Source: Agrypnia vestita (lineage: Eukaryota; Arthropoda; Insecta; Trichoptera; Phryganeidae). From it: DNA of 64,000 nucleotides. The stretch is taken from contig JADDOH010007936.1 of assembly GCA_016648135.1 (NCBI GenBank), forward strand, positions 93,359 through 157,358, given 5' to 3'. Each line of letters begins with the position of its first letter. Position 1 is the stretch's first letter. The translations under genes were made by a program, and so were the position numbers. This document shows positions 1 to 11,839 of the stretch, piece after piece. The notes below the pieces were generated by a model, which saw only the letters and a list, made by a program, of their open reading frames with translations, made no database searches and had not been told where the DNA came from.

Positions 1-139
1 ACACACACATAAATAGCCATGTTTAAAAACAAAGCACTTCTTTAAATGATTAGCTGATCACCAAATGAAAGTCACTGCTTCCGCAGACTGCAGTGTTATT
101 TCAAAGTTCATCCACAATATTATTTCACCTTGTTCGTTA

Positions 140-640
140 TTGGACAGCAGAATATTTACTTGTACCTAAGAGCCAACATGTCTTAAGTAAAAAAAAAGAT
201 ATTTTTTAGAAAAATCATCATAAGAGATTTTTTCAAGGTTTTTTAAAATATTGTTATTTTTTATTGTATACTTTCAATATTTTTAAAATGGACCTACTCA
301 CTGATCAATTTTGAATAGAAAAAATTTTATACATTTTTGATGAATATTCTACAGTTATGAAGACAACGACACCAACATTTTTTTTTTCAATATTTATGAC
401 TTAATTTTTGCAAAACGTTGGAATATCCCTACGCATATGGAATATTAAAAAAATCATTCATTTTAAAAGAAGTCTAATAAAATGATAACCGTATAAAAAC
501 ATATTTCAAATTTCTACAAAGCTTTTATAATTTTATTTTATTTTTACCAACACGAATGAATTTTAAATATTCGATATTAAATATTTTCATGTTACTCCAA
601 TGTTTTACCTACCTCCATAACTATTAAAGATATATATTAA
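140..640. repeat. Old foldback MITE copy (family F)
   Basis: AT-rich stretch that shares phrases with the well-preserved foldback element at 23121-23652, including a cagcagaa block near its left edge, a run of t followed by caatatttatgactta, and tttgcaaaacgttggaat. The arms are strongly diverged and no clean ends or target duplication can be seen. The first bases of the window (1-10) are a short AC microsatellite. Confidence 0.35.
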
Positions 641-641
641 A

Positions 642-945
642 GATAGAATAAAGAAAGGAGTGCTGAGATGGTTTGGTCATGTGGAACGTATGAATGAGGA
701 AAGGATGGTAAAGAAAATATATGAGGCGAGCGTTGAAGGCAACAGGAATAGAGGGCGTCCGCGGATGACCTGGCTCCATCAGGTACTACAAGTATTTGAG
801 GATGGCCCTGTTAAAAGCCGCAACAACCGTAAAACGTGTATGAGAAGATGTATGAATGTGGCCGAAGCAAAAGTGGTGTGCCAGGATAGAAGAGTGTGGC
901 GTTCAATCCTCTCTGCCTACCCCTGCGGGGAAACGGCGTGATGGT
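642..945 (+). pseudogene. LINE reverse transcriptase C-terminal fragment, copy 1
   Basis: An open frame of about 100 codons encodes the extreme C-terminus of an insect non-LTR retrotransposon endonuclease/reverse-transcriptase polyprotein. It contains the familiar block LRWFGHVERM, then KKIYEASVEG, a basic RGRPRMTW segment, and a tail ending SAYPCGETA before TGA. Sequence before codon 642 is unrelated AT-rich DNA, so this is a 5'-truncated insertion with no catalytic part. It is followed by short TTAG repeats (near 944-954 and again at 1080-1093), typical of the 3' tail of such elements. Two more decayed copies lie at 6235-6745 (+) and 16440-16690 (-). The family is recognised by motif; the exact clade is not assigned. 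This copy has no internal stop, so it is the least decayed of the three. Confidence 0.75.
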
Positions 946-1682
946 TAGTTAGTTACTATTGTTCGAGAGCGGCAGTCGTTCCCATCATTAGGGGAGAAGA
1001 TAGACGGATTCTTTCAAAATAAATAATGCTTATCTGATGTTAATAAAAGGGAGACACCTTGTGCACTGTTAAAATGTTGGTTAGTTAGTTAGTTCGTAAC
1101 TATTAATATTTCACCCAAAGAATAGTGAAAATTTTAGACTATAAATGAAAATAAATGAAAAAGACTACGAGTCACCTTCTTAGCAAAAGCTGAAATGATC
1201 TTTTCATTTTAATGGACTAAGGTTGTTCTAGCTCTCAACTTTATAGTGATATTTTTATTTCTTATAATGTAAGAAGATAGGGATTTGGTGACTAACCGGA
1301 CAATAATAACCCAAGTTATATTGTGTTAAAAAAATTAAGAGTAGAATTTCTTTGCGTATTTACGTTATTAAGAGATGACGGCAATGTTGTTTTTCTATTT
1401 AATACAGGCAATATAACACAAAAAAGCGATCAAGAACGAAAAAATATTATGTGGTCAATTTTCCCAAAAATAAGACTTTCTTTTAGATGGGTAAGGTTAG
1501 GTTAGCTTAGATTAAAAAAGCTACATAATGAGATGTTCACGAATAAAGAAATATATTTTATTAACACATTGCATACAGGTCAAATTGTCACTTCAAAGTC
1601 ACATAAATTTTGGTGATAAGTAAAGCTAATTTATTTCGAGTATTTCATTTCGTCAGCCATCGTCATGAACTCGCAATAGTAT

Positions 1683-2134
1683 TGTTACAAAATGTGGCTT
1701 TAGGAGGCAAATTAAAACTCCCGGAATTAATAAACGATTTATTTATTATTATAATAAATTCACAAAGTCACTGGACACGAATTAATTTTTAATCTCGAAT
1801 TTATATTTCGCAACTCGTCTGTAAACACTTTATTATCACTTGTTGACGCTTTCGAGAAAGTTGTGTTCAACTATCGCACGTAAATAGGGATTTCACTTAT
1901 TATTTTGCTCTGTTTACGCTAGGCACATCGATTTCTATGGTTTGTCGCTAGCATCACACCATTAGAAACGTCAAAAAATTGAATGGTCGCGACATGGCTT
2001 CACATTTTCACGTCACTTCCCGACTATTCTAGATGTTCCTCGAAAGTCCAGCGAGCTGCGTCCTAAAATGTCATAGAATATAGGAGAAATTACGATCATC
2101 GCGAGGCTCTGACAGTGCACAATTATTACTGACA
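1683..2134 (+). mobile_element. Solo LTR (family TGTCAC/GTGACA), diverged copy
   Basis: This 452 bp block starts TGTTAC and ends CTGACA. It is flanked on both sides by GTAT (1679-1682 and 2135-2138), a 4 bp target duplication of the size made by Ty3/gypsy integrases. Its first 60 bases align by eye with the LTR at 55114 (gtggctttaggagg against gtggctgcgggagg, then attaataa.cgatttatt), and later with actttattatc. No internal element sequence is attached, so this is read as a solo LTR left by LTR-LTR recombination. An open frame of about 60 codons overlapping its start is considered chance. Confidence 0.6.
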
Positions 2135-2289
2135 GTATTTTAATACAATATAAAAAAGCGGTAGAAACAAGTGTTTAAGCTCATGATTTTAATTGTGTTC
2201 AAACAAGTAAGGTAAACGTGTTCAAAAAATTATTTGCGTTCACTATCTTCGTATACAAATGGATACATGCATCAAATTTAAACTCTAAT

Positions 2290-2560
2290 TCACACCGCGC
2301 TCAAAACGTGACCGTGATATGGAGATCTACAGGAGTGTGCACAGCCTCATACCTTGACACTTCGGAGGCTCTGAGGGAGGGAGAGGGGACAGGGGCGAGA
2401 AGGGTTGATAAAAGCACGAAGATAAAATGGTGTAAAACTTTTTTCGTTCTGGTTCCCGAGAAAAGTCTACAACACACCGCCTCGGGTGACGTCACGTGGC
2501 ACTTTGAGAGCGACAAAATGAGAATAGCAGATTAAAGAGGCGAGCACGAGCTGGTCGAGT
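2290..2560. other. GC-richer island with CRE/E-box motif
   Basis: A roughly 270 bp island noticeably richer in G+C than its surroundings, open on both strands for 70-100 codons but with no recognisable protein domain. It carries TGACGTCACGTG at 2487-2498, an overlap of the palindromic cAMP-response-element core and a CACGTG E-box. It may be a regulatory element or a repeat fragment; there is no direct evidence for either. Confidence 0.3.
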
Positions 2561-5160
2561 CGTGGGTGAAAGAAATTGGATCTACGACACGGCGAAGTAT
2601 ACTTATGTACTGTTAACGACGCAGATAACCTTGTGGGGGAAGCTCGGATTTTAAAAAAAAAAATCGGTAAGACGTTCAAAAATTTTCACGTCTGCTTGTG
2701 ATGATAAGCGAAATTGGTTCAAAAAAGAGGAATAATTAAAAACACGTACCAGTACAAAAGAAAAATTACCTTTTGGTATCCAAAACATCAAAAGCCACTG
2801 AGCTAGACGTAAATTAAAAAGGCGCAACATTTTAGTCTTAACATTTTGGTGAAGCCTGGAGCTGGCAGAAGAGAAACGAAAGTAGACTGAATGCAGTGGA
2901 GATGAGATCCCTTAGACTTAGAGATTGAATCATTTCAAAGTTAATTAAACGCTTCTGAACTATGAAAATGTTACTTACTTACTGGTCCCTTGGAATGAGG
3001 ATCAAATCACTGATTATTGGATCACTAGATGACAGTCTTAACTTCAAAACCAGTAAGCTACTTGTATGTTTGTTGAACTTTATAATCACATGTACATGAA
3101 AATATACATCGACGTATTCTCGTAGTCAGGTTTTCAGATTTAGTGTATTTAGTTCTACATATATATAAAATATTAAGTTCTTGTATATTCAAATGGTGGA
3201 ATTATCATTAATTTGAAAAAAGTTAGATAAACTAAATATACGCCAAATATAAATATTAACTAAATATGAAAAAAGATGATTGTCATCAATTTTCACTAAT
3301 TGCCAAGAAATTTCATCTAAATTATCCAATTTCCACAAAACTAAATCTTGAGGTAATATATTTTGTAAATTAACATATATTTATTTGTTTATTTAGTAAT
3401 GTTTAAATATTTAAGAAACAGTTTTATTCAATTGTAATATTCTTGAGTATCTTTGATCAACAAATTGCTTAAATAACGTTTTAATATGTACGCGTTAAAG
3501 TGTAAGTTTTTGATGAATTTGATTAACACTTAATTATTAAAAAAGTTCGTAAGTTTTTTAGTGTTGAGAATATTGAAAGTTTTTTTAAAAATAACTTTGC
3601 TAATTATATTCAGTTTAGTGATCTCTATTAAGATAAGGTTTGTAAATTTATATACAATATGAAAATTCTGTAATATCCGTTAATTTTTAATACTGAAAAT
3701 TAATCTAGTAATCAAAGTGAGAACCCATTTCTTTTAGGTTATCTTGTCTCATACAATATTTTATTTCTAATAATGTATTTTTAGACTTATCATAAATAAA
3801 TATTTAATGTTAATTTATTATAAATAATAAATCATTTTATTGAAATTATTCTTATTAAAAATCTGCTTTTATAATAATAAGAACCTTTACTGTATGATCG
3901 ATGATCTGTCTCTAAAAATTCATTTAGAGATGGATTATCGATGTGACAGAAAAAATCGCATATAACAGGCTTTTGCAAGAAAATAATTTTTTTTCTATTC
4001 AACGTCTTCATTTACATCCCCACCCCCAGCTTCAAGACTGTAACCTGGTCAAATTTCTTTATTTTTTTTTACTGATTAGGCATCTTGACAAGTACAGAAA
4101 AGTATGGAAACCAGGCAACGTCAAATCGCACTTATCATTGTTGTGAATTCAAAATTGATTGTTGATTTACGTAAAAATTATTATTTTTGCCGACAAAGTT
4201 AACATTAAATTAATATTCTTGCGGTATTGTTCACATGTTTCTATGCAGGTTCTGTTGATAAGATTTTTGTCTTGTCAAATCTGATGAAATGACTGACATT
4301 CCCTTTGGATGCATGTTCGCAAATTGATATAATAATAAACTAAACCTTAACTCTTTAATACAATAATCTATCTGTAATCTATGCATGACCTGTCTAAAAA
4401 TAAATTCATTAAACATAGAAGCCAAGTTTTGCGTCATCATGCTGGATATGTTTGAAAGTTTTACCTGCACGTGTCTTTAAAGAATATTCCAAAATTTTTA
4501 TATCCATAAACATCCATTAGAGTATTTTTACTAAACGATCCAAACGACTTGGCTTAACTGGTTCCCGGATCCATCTCGAGTGAATTGGAAGGGAGGACAT
4601 ATTTATGCACGCTGAATTATCGTCGTAGTTGACTCAATAAAGAAACTTTGCTCATCACGTCACGTGGTTACAGTTTCTCAGGACTGACTTGTAAACACGA
4701 TGCGAAATTCGATTTCGCTAACGATTACTTTGGTAAACAGAGTGAACTCGGGTAACATTAACTACCTACTATCAATTCAATTATCATAGGCATAGAAAGT
4801 TTAATTCCTACGATTGCTGTAAATTATAATTCAAATCAAAATATAGGGCTATCTGACGGAAAATTTTTAATTTATTTTATTTTGAAAAATGTATTAAATA
4901 TTCATGTACATGTCCAAACCCGTAAAGATAGTAAATTTGTTTTTAAATATTTTTTTTAATGAAAAAAATTGATAAGTATTATATTAGAAAAAACCGTACG
5001 CCTTATATGATTTTGCTCTGGAATTTAACTAGCAATAGTTACACTGAATCTTATCCGGCTTTCAGCGGAAAGTACAAGCAAAGTTCGTTTTTCGTTGATT
5101 TTGTTGTTTTTGAAGAGATTCTTAACCTCTTGTTTTTCTCAAGTTATTCTTAAGTTAACA
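2561..5160. other. AT-rich non-coding DNA
   Basis: No gene, RNA or recognisable repeat could be supported here. The open frames in the stretch are short, AT-driven and without motifs. A second CGTCACGTGG lies near 4658. Confidence 0.6.
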
Positions 5161-5164
5161 AATT

Positions 5165-5990
5165 TATTAATCATTTAGTAAAGACACACAGAAAAATCAA
5201 ATCAACTAAAAAAAAAAACCAAATTAATTAATCAATTAGAAAGACAAATGGAAAAATCAAATCCACGATTTGGTTTTTCTAAATGTCTGGTACCGGAATT
5301 CAAACCACGGATCTCCCCCTTTCCGGGCAGGTGCGTTATTCAATTACGCTATAGAAGCCTTGTATATTTTCGTGAATATATCGACTTTAACTGTAAGTCT
5401 AATTTAATAATTGATTAATATTTATTATCCATTTTTAGAGCAATCCACTTTTTCTGATACGGCAGGCACAAATTACTTTGCGCTCTTGCCACTAGAGAAC
5501 GCCAAAATTGACCATTTAATTCATTTTCATTTTTGGACACATTTGATGCAACATACCTACCTATATTATATTCAAGAATACATTCTTATTGGATGTTGCA
5601 ATTTTTCCAGAACAAAGTTCCGTAAAATTTAAAACCAAATTAATTAATCAATGAGAAAGACATACAGAAAAATCAAATCCAAGAAAAAATATAGATCCCG
5701 TCGATATATTATATAAGACTTCTATAGCGTAATTGGATAACGCACCTGCCCCCGAAAGGAGGATATCCGTGGTTCGAATCCCGGTAGCAGCCAAATATTT
5801 TTCGTGGATTTGATTTTTCTGCTTGTCTTTCTACTTGATTGATTAATTTGGTTTTGCAATTGCAACTTCACAATAAGAATGTGTTCTTGAATATAATAAC
5901 CAAAAAATAATTTAGCTGCTACCGGGACTCGAACCAACGGACCCCCACTCTATCCGGGAATGGCGCGTTATCCAATTTCGCAAGGGTAAA
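5165..5990. repeat. Composite of tRNA-like modules in opposed orientation (SINE-A)
   Basis: Three tRNA-like modules lie in alternating orientation. At 5285-5352 the minus strand reads a B-box-like ggattcgaacc type sequence and an A-box-like tagcgtaattgg. At 5718-5795 the same module is on the plus strand, with B box ggttcgaatcc. At 5915-5985 it is again on the minus strand. Each is flanked by the same arms: aaccaaattaattaatcaa, then agaaagacatacagaaaaatc, and a cagaacaaagtt...cattcttattg block. An equivalent composite lies at 25728-26300. These are read as tRNA-derived SINE pieces joined into a foldback, because the modules lack properly paired acceptor stems and have a long shared tail. Confidence 0.65.
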
Positions 5991-6234
5991 TACATGGAAA
6001 CTTACGTATTACAACTAACTGCGAAATTATAGAATACCAATACAACTGTGCTCAATGATGTGAACGTTTTTGAAAAACTATAATTGCTGTTTGTTTCGTG
6101 CTGATGTTTCAAAAAAAAACTCAGAATGTTAAAATCCTTACGAAAACTAAACATTAACCCAATAATTTCTCTTATATCTATCAATGTAGGTATTTATTTT
6201 TCATTGACTTACAACAAGTTTAGTGAACGAGTTT

Positions 6235-6745
6235 GTGTGTTTGGGAAGTATGTTTAGAAGAGACGGCAAGACTGATAATGATGTCTGTGCTCTAAATGCT
6301 ATTGTAGGCGATAAGAATCTATCAAAGGAAGCAAGACTATACATAATGGCGTTCTAGTGCCAACCCTTGTGTAGAGACGCTTGTGTCAAAAATCTTTGGA
6401 CGATAGAGTGAGTAATGAACAAATTAGAAGCGAATCTAATGCTGGTAGTTGTGTGTTAGATAGAATAAAGAAAAGAGCGCTGAGATGGTTTGGTCATGTG
6501 GAACGTATGAACGAGAAAAGGATGGTTAAGAAAATATAAGAGGGGAGTATTGAAAGCAACGGGAACAGAGGACGTTCACGAAAGACCTGGCACGATCAAG
6601 TACTACAAGTATTTGAAAAATCTCAACCGTAGAACTTGTATGAGAAGATGCATGAATATAGCCGAAGCAAAAGTGGTGTGCTGAGATAGAAGAATATGAC
6701 GTTATCCTCTCTGCCTACCCCTGCGGGAAAACGGCATAATGGTTA
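6235..6745 (+). pseudogene. LINE reverse transcriptase C-terminal fragment, copy 2
   Basis: This is the same LINE family as 642-945, but it begins further upstream in the protein. The region reads through a decayed LG.MF.RDGK segment (about 6240-6275) and an NLSKEARL segment (about 6316-6340). It then reaches the block encoding LRWFGHVERMNE at about 6480-6515 and the GRPRMTW-like and SAYPCG-like tail near 6570-6735. Several frame changes and in-frame stops break it, and part of the module between the palm/thumb and the tail is deleted. It ends in ggttagttagttagttt, the TTAG tail seen after copy 1. It is non-functional. Confidence 0.7.
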
Positions 6746-7735
6746 GTTAGTTAGTTTGACCTATAAACAGAGATTTTTTCACAAGACTTATTCGTACATA
6801 TATTAATGATAGGTACATTTCGCAATAATGAAAAACAAATTGTTCAAAAAATTGCATTGCCTTAATCGTTCCTGCGAAGCAATCTCGATTAAATTACCGG
6901 TGAAACAAATTTTTTTCATCAATTTTTATGATTGGAGCGAAATAACAGTGGAACAGAATTGCTTCCCAAATCACCTTGTTTGTTCAGGTGAACAGCGAGG
7001 TACAAATGCACGTTGGTTGCAGCGAGCGTAAAGTGAGGTATTTACCTTTGTGCTCCAAAACGTTCAGAATCTAGAAAAACCAGTAAACGATTTGCAGTGT
7101 TCTAAATTCAGTTTTTATGTTTTTTAACTGAAAAAACACAATCCTAAATATTGTTTTTTTTACATTTTTTTAATAAACAATATATAAATGTTTATATATA
7201 TATATTTATATTTATATGTATACAAAAATTATACGAAATAAAAAATATCAAAAACGCTACGTGGCAAAGTCCATAAAAAATAACGTATAAAAACAAAGTA
7301 TTAATTATAAATCCTTTATATTTGAAGCTTGTTTATAATTTGGTTTCGCTGGATGAACTCAAAAATTAAACTCACTGAAACTCGTCAAGTCTTTCAAGCC
7401 ATTACAACACTTTGTTGTATCATTGTCCTTTTAGGTTTAACTGATAGTTGATATGTAGTACATATCCATTCTGAAGTCGCACTTTTTGCAGTTTATTTCA
7501 CTTTTTTAAATTAACAACAAACAAAACAAATTTACAGAATAACAATCGGCTTTCGTTTTGTAGCAATTTTTAATTAATAAATAAATTCCAAAGTGTCCAT
7601 GATTTTAAGAATTTTAAAATATCACCAGAAAGTACATACTTGCCCAAAAATCGGAGAAAAATTTCTATGCACAAAATTTCAGCTCGATCGGATGACGGGA
7701 AGTGTATTAATTTTAAGATTTAAAAAAATAAGCCG

Positions 7736-7905
7736 GTCTTTAGCAAAAATTGTCTTTTTTTAAAAAGTATAGAAATGCGGACACGGAATACTTGTGGATA
7801 CTGAACGCTTGTGCAATGAAAATAGGACCAACTTGCTGGCATCCTGGAATGGGGCTCGAACCATCAGCCACCAGATCAACAAGCCAATTAAATAAAGTAT
7901 TGCAT
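7736..7905 (-). repeat. tRNA-derived SINE (SINE-B), partial
   Basis: It shares the blocks atgcggacacggaatac, gcttgtgcaatgaaaatagga and acttgctggcat with copies at 21390-21565 and 50026-50210. The tRNA-like part is at the right edge on the minus strand, where ggggctcgaacc at 7850 is the complement of a B box. A poly-T run at 7750 marks the 3' end on the minus strand. Small open frames on both strands here are chance. Confidence 0.6.
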
Positions 7906-8299
7906 TTTACATGTGAAATATTTAATACTTTCACTGCATTATGTATTATATCAATGTATTATAATATTTCGTATGAAATCGCCGGAATCAAAAAACATGA
8001 GAATCAAAATGTCACGGGAATAAGGAAAGAGAGGTGGACGGTAAATGAAAATAATAGCGTGGAATGTATATGAGAAAAGCTCGACACAGGAAGCTGACGA
8101 CATTTTTTTCTTTAACAACGAAAATGAATCGGCAACTCGCAAGGTCACAGACGGGAGTGCTCAGAGCCGTAACAAAATTTCTCTCGATGGTAATGATAAT
8201 GCCCCGGAGGTTGCAGTAGACATTTGGTGATAATTAATTAAATACTGGTGACGTTCTCATTAGTCGATTTGTTGAACATGAACTGGGAAATATGTATAG

Positions 8300-8900
8300 G
8301 ATGACGAGAAAAGGAGGGAGGTTGTGACGTAAATGCCAAAACAAATATTGTTTTATGCATACAAAGTAAGTGTCATGTAGTAAATAACGAACAAAATTAT
8401 ATCACAGGTACACGGGTACAGCAGTTATGTGTTTTTCTATGCCGGTATAATCTCTAAATCTAGTCATATTTATATGACTAGATTTAGAGAAAATATGGGT
8501 TGGATGAGGAGGAAAGGATGAGGGGGGGGAGGGTTGTGACGTAAATGCCAAAACAAAAATGCTTTTACGAATACAAAGTATGTGTCATGTAGTGAATAAT
8601 GAACAATATTATATCACAGGTACACGAGTACAGCAGTCATGTGTTTTTCTATACCAGTATAATATATTAATCTAGTCATATTTATATGTCTAGATTAAGA
8701 GAAAAAAATGGGTTGGATGAGGAGAAAAGGAGCGAGGGTTGTGACGTAAATGCCAAAACAAATATAGTTTAACGAATACAAAGCAAGTATCATGTAGTGA
8801 ATAACGAACAATATTGAATCATAGGTACACAGGTACAACTGTGTTTTTTTTTTACTGTGCCGGTATAATCTCTAAATCTAGTCATATTTATACATTTTTT
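8300..8900. repeat. Satellite-like tandem repeat, ~205-212 bp unit, 2.8 copies
   Basis: The phrase gttgtgacgtaaatgccaaa starts at 8321, 8533 and 8738, giving periods of 212 and 205. Each unit continues through a conserved cacaggtacac and ends in a palindrome. In unit 1 this is at about 8450-8492, a near-perfect inverted repeat of ctctaaatctagtcatat with a few central bases. Unit 2 has a slightly decayed version at about 8668-8702, and unit 3 keeps only the left arm. The units differ by substitutions and small indels, so the array is not very recent. Confidence 0.85.
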
Positions 8901-11192
8901 ATCATAGTTTTGCTATACGCACCTCATTTCAAACCACAAAACTTAAAGTAAAATTACAATGTCACATTTAAAACACCAAAACCCTACATATTTTGGCCCG
9001 CGTATCCAACAAGTCAGGTTGGGTATTAAGATTTACTGAATAAATGGATAATAAACAAATTATTTCGGGTATATTTTAAGGTAGAGATGAATTTAACGTC
9101 CTGAAAGACCGAACCTCGCGTAACTAAGTTAGTCAGGATAATTCCTTAGCAAATAGGATTAAATAATGAAAGGATCCACATACAGATAGGTATAACCGAA
9201 ATATAACATGCGTATCAGTGTTTGACTCTAAAACGAAAAGAGGATTTGTGGGAAATTTTGAGAAATACTTTTAAAACGTGGAGCCTTTAGATGTGATTTC
9301 AAATAATACAAATATTGACAAATTATTATTCAAATCAAATCAAAAAATACAAATATTGACGAAAATTTTTGTATTGATATGCTCACTGCTGTATTCATCA
9401 CGAAGTGATATTTATAGGTTCTTAATTTATTTAAAAGATTAAACTTCGATTAACAAATATGTACATTTTTAGTATTTTCTTATTTCATGTATTATAATTT
9501 TTGCGTTTCCACGATCCGATAAAAATGTCCGGAATGTCTGTGAATAAAAATATCATACAAGTGGCTAAAAAGCTCCTCGATTTCCGAAATATATAGAAAA
9601 CGGAGAGAATTTTTCGTTATTATTTATCATTTGAAAAATTATTAATCATTGATTAATAATAACGACTAACCTACCTTAATTAACACTAAATCAAACTTTG
9701 TAAAAAATAGACGTTGGGTTATATTTATCAGTACTTTTTTAGTTTTGAGTGGAGTTGAGTGTGATAAATATAATTCTAGTTGTGTATTATTGAAACGTAA
9801 TTAAAATAATCATCTTGCACCCTTAATTAAATGACAATCAATAATAATAACGAATATTTAAGTGTCATAATTTTCCGAGTATCAATAAATAAGTTATTTT
9901 GTAAAACTCATCACTTTGGTTTTCGGTGGCTTTTTGATTCAATTAAAAAAAATATATGGATATACTGTGAATAAATACCATCGCTTTTCTAAATTTATAC
10001 ATTGAAAGGCATTAATCAAAAGAGTCATTTGATTAGGTATAACATATCTACTTATATTTTTTATATTTTTATTACTTTATATTTTTTTTTAAACGCTTAA
10101 ATAGGTCAGATGGCCAAATTATTGAAGTTTTTTCATCACAAATATACCCAAGCTTGAGTAAATAACATAGATTTATTGTGAACTCGCCGCAAATCGAAAC
10201 CAGAACCCCCGGTATAAGAAGCCGGAAATCGTCATTGCGTCTTAGTCACGGAGGAGGAACTCCATGGGAATGGACACGACGTGGCCATTTGTTTTAAAAA
10301 ATTTCAAAAAAATTGTAAATGTATATCCTATTTAGTATTATTAAAAATATTGAAATAATCAATCACCTCTTTGAAAAAAATCTCCAGTTTCTACTTAAAT
10401 TTAATACAACGCATTTTTCATATTTTTTCTAAATAGTATTTAGCTTTCTTTGTTAAATAATATTAAGAAAATCGCCTGTACATTAATAACGAAAAATACT
10501 TGTTGATTTTTTAAGAGGCCGTTATAAAATAAATTGAAATAATTTTCACCTGATTAAGGTTTAAATACTATGGAATCACAGAGTTAGTAAACTACTAAAA
10601 TTCTCACTATTTTTGTTGCCACCTATGTCGCCAATTCGGCCTAAGTCCAATTTTGATTAAGTTAGACCCTGATTTGCATATAAATTGTGCTTCTAAAAAG
10701 GCCCAGAGATGGGAGAAAATTAGAAGATGGCTCTATATTATTAATGGGGGTCGTTATATTATCCAATATCCAACGATTAATTTTAATTTCGTGAAAATTC
10801 CCCCAGGCAGTTAGAGCTCCCGGAAAATATTTCCCGTTCTATTCTAAAAAACACTTTTTATTTATAAATTATTACAATTTCATATTTTCCGTTTAGTGAC
10901 CTAATAAATTATTTAAAAAGATTTAAAATTACATAAAGTTTAAGAGTTTATTCATAAAGTTTAATGAGTACTCATTTATGTTACCGTGTTTTTTGATTAA
11001 ATCTGCAAATTAAATTTTTATTTTTTTACAGTTTTATCATAAACTTTTTTCTTCAGATTTGATAGTTGTAAGATTTACAAGGTCTTTTTGTATTTCTGTG
11101 TAAACGTGTGTAAAGAATAAAAGCATCGTTAAAAAATATAGATGACAAGATACTCTAAGGAATGTATTTGAATTTTTTTATCTACTTACAAT

Positions 11193-11195
<3 letters not shown>
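8901..11195. other. AT-rich non-coding DNA with one tRNA-like patch
   Basis: No coding feature is supported. A patch at about 10185-10255 reads on the minus strand as a weakly tRNA-like sequence (B-box-like ggtttcgatttgc, then a possible A box near gtgactaagacgc). It may be a decayed tRNA-derived SINE. Confidence 0.5.

Positions 11196-11196
<1 letters not shown>

Positions 11197-11227
<31 letters not shown>
11197..11227. repeat. TA microsatellite
   Basis: An uninterrupted TA dinucleotide run directly abuts the inverted-repeat element that begins at 11222. A second TA-rich run lies at 11840-11896. Penelope-like elements are often found against such simple repeats. Confidence 0.9.
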
Positions 11228-11230
<3 letters not shown>

Positions 11231-11282
11231 AGTTCTAACTACTTTGGGGGTAACCCGCGTCAAATTCTGGTCGTCAGGACCA

Positions 11283-11326
11283 GTCGTCTGCCGACGTTTC
11301 GAACAGATCCCACTGTTCATCTTCAG
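11283..11326 (-). ncRNA. Hammerhead-like motif (Penelope terminal repeat)
   Basis: On the minus strand the order is CTGAAGA (canonical core CUGAUGA, one base changed), a 6 bp stem GAACAG/CTGTTC with loop TGGGAT, then GAAAC and GTCGG. The GAAA core box and stem II are intact. The changed core base suggests weak or lost activity. Confidence 0.4.
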
Positions 11327-11559
11327 GGCGCCTTGTCGATGAGCTGCTTCTCCAAAAAGCGTACAACCGTTTGGGTCCGGAGCTCACCGTCAAGTGAAAG
11401 TTTGAAAAATTCTGCGTCAGGTGTTTGTGGAGGAGTGGTTTCTCCAGCGACGCCGTTAATGTGTTTTGCTCGGCTTCTAGTAATCCGTATATTTACTTTA
11501 TTATCGTCATTATACAATATTGAGAAGGTTGGATTTTCTAATTGCTTCGGTGTTTTCAT
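11323..11559 (-). CDS. Unidentified 78-aa open frame inside the inverted-repeat element
   Basis: This frame is less AT-biased than the usual chance frames of the window and starts at an ATG at 11559. The product has an N-terminal basic segment (RITRSRAKH), a proline/threonine-rich middle (TTPPQTP) and a C-terminal part with LSLDGELRTQTVVRFLEKQ. No domain is recognised. The frame runs toward the hammerhead-like motif, so if real it would be part of the mobile element, perhaps the remains of a longer frame. It could also be chance or a captured host exon. The opposite strand is also open over the region, which weakens the case. Confidence 0.25.
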   Translation of the reverse strand: MKTPKQLENPTFSILYNDDNKVNIRITRSRAKHINGVAGETTPPQTPDAEFFKLSLDGELRTQTVVRFLEKQLIDKAP

Positions 11560-11839
11560 CGTGATTTCTGGTTAATTATTATTAATATTATTTGTAATAG
11601 AAATTTGATTATTATTATTAAGAATGTTACTCCATGCGGTCGGAAGTCGAATGCTATCGTCTCTGTTGTTCATTATATTATTATTTATTTTATTTATTTC
11701 AATTACCTCTCTACAGAGAGGCAATCATTAGAGGCAATTATTTCTTTTATTTATTTCAATTTGACGACCAGAATTTGACGCGGGTTACCCCCAAAGTAGT
11801 TAGAACTAACATATATTGTACCCGTGAAAGCCTTAGATT

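Larger units (their letters stand above)
11222..11816. mobile_element. Penelope-like inverted-repeat element
   Basis: The block is bounded by a perfect 55 bp inverted repeat (11222-11276 against 11762-11816) containing gttagttctaactacttt. Just inside the left arm, on the minus strand, is ctgaagatgaacagtgg...ctgttcgaaacgtcgg. This is the hammerhead-like signature of Penelope-like element terminal repeats. The AT-rich interior holds no reverse transcriptase. Between TA repeats, this fits a deleted Penelope-like insertion with inverted terminal copies, though a foldback MITE that captured the motif is possible. Confidence 0.55.

Noticed and set aside
2218..2535. 105-codon plus frame in the GC-richer island
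   Set aside because: No domain, an overlapping minus frame of similar length, and no promoter or polyadenylation context.
5718..5795. Possible genuine tRNA gene
   Set aside because: A and B boxes are visible but acceptor and anticodon stems do not pair properly, and the module recurs with SINE arms.
8300..8900. CRISPR-like array
   Set aside because: Units are tandem without unique spacers, period is above 200 bp, and the genome is eukaryotic.
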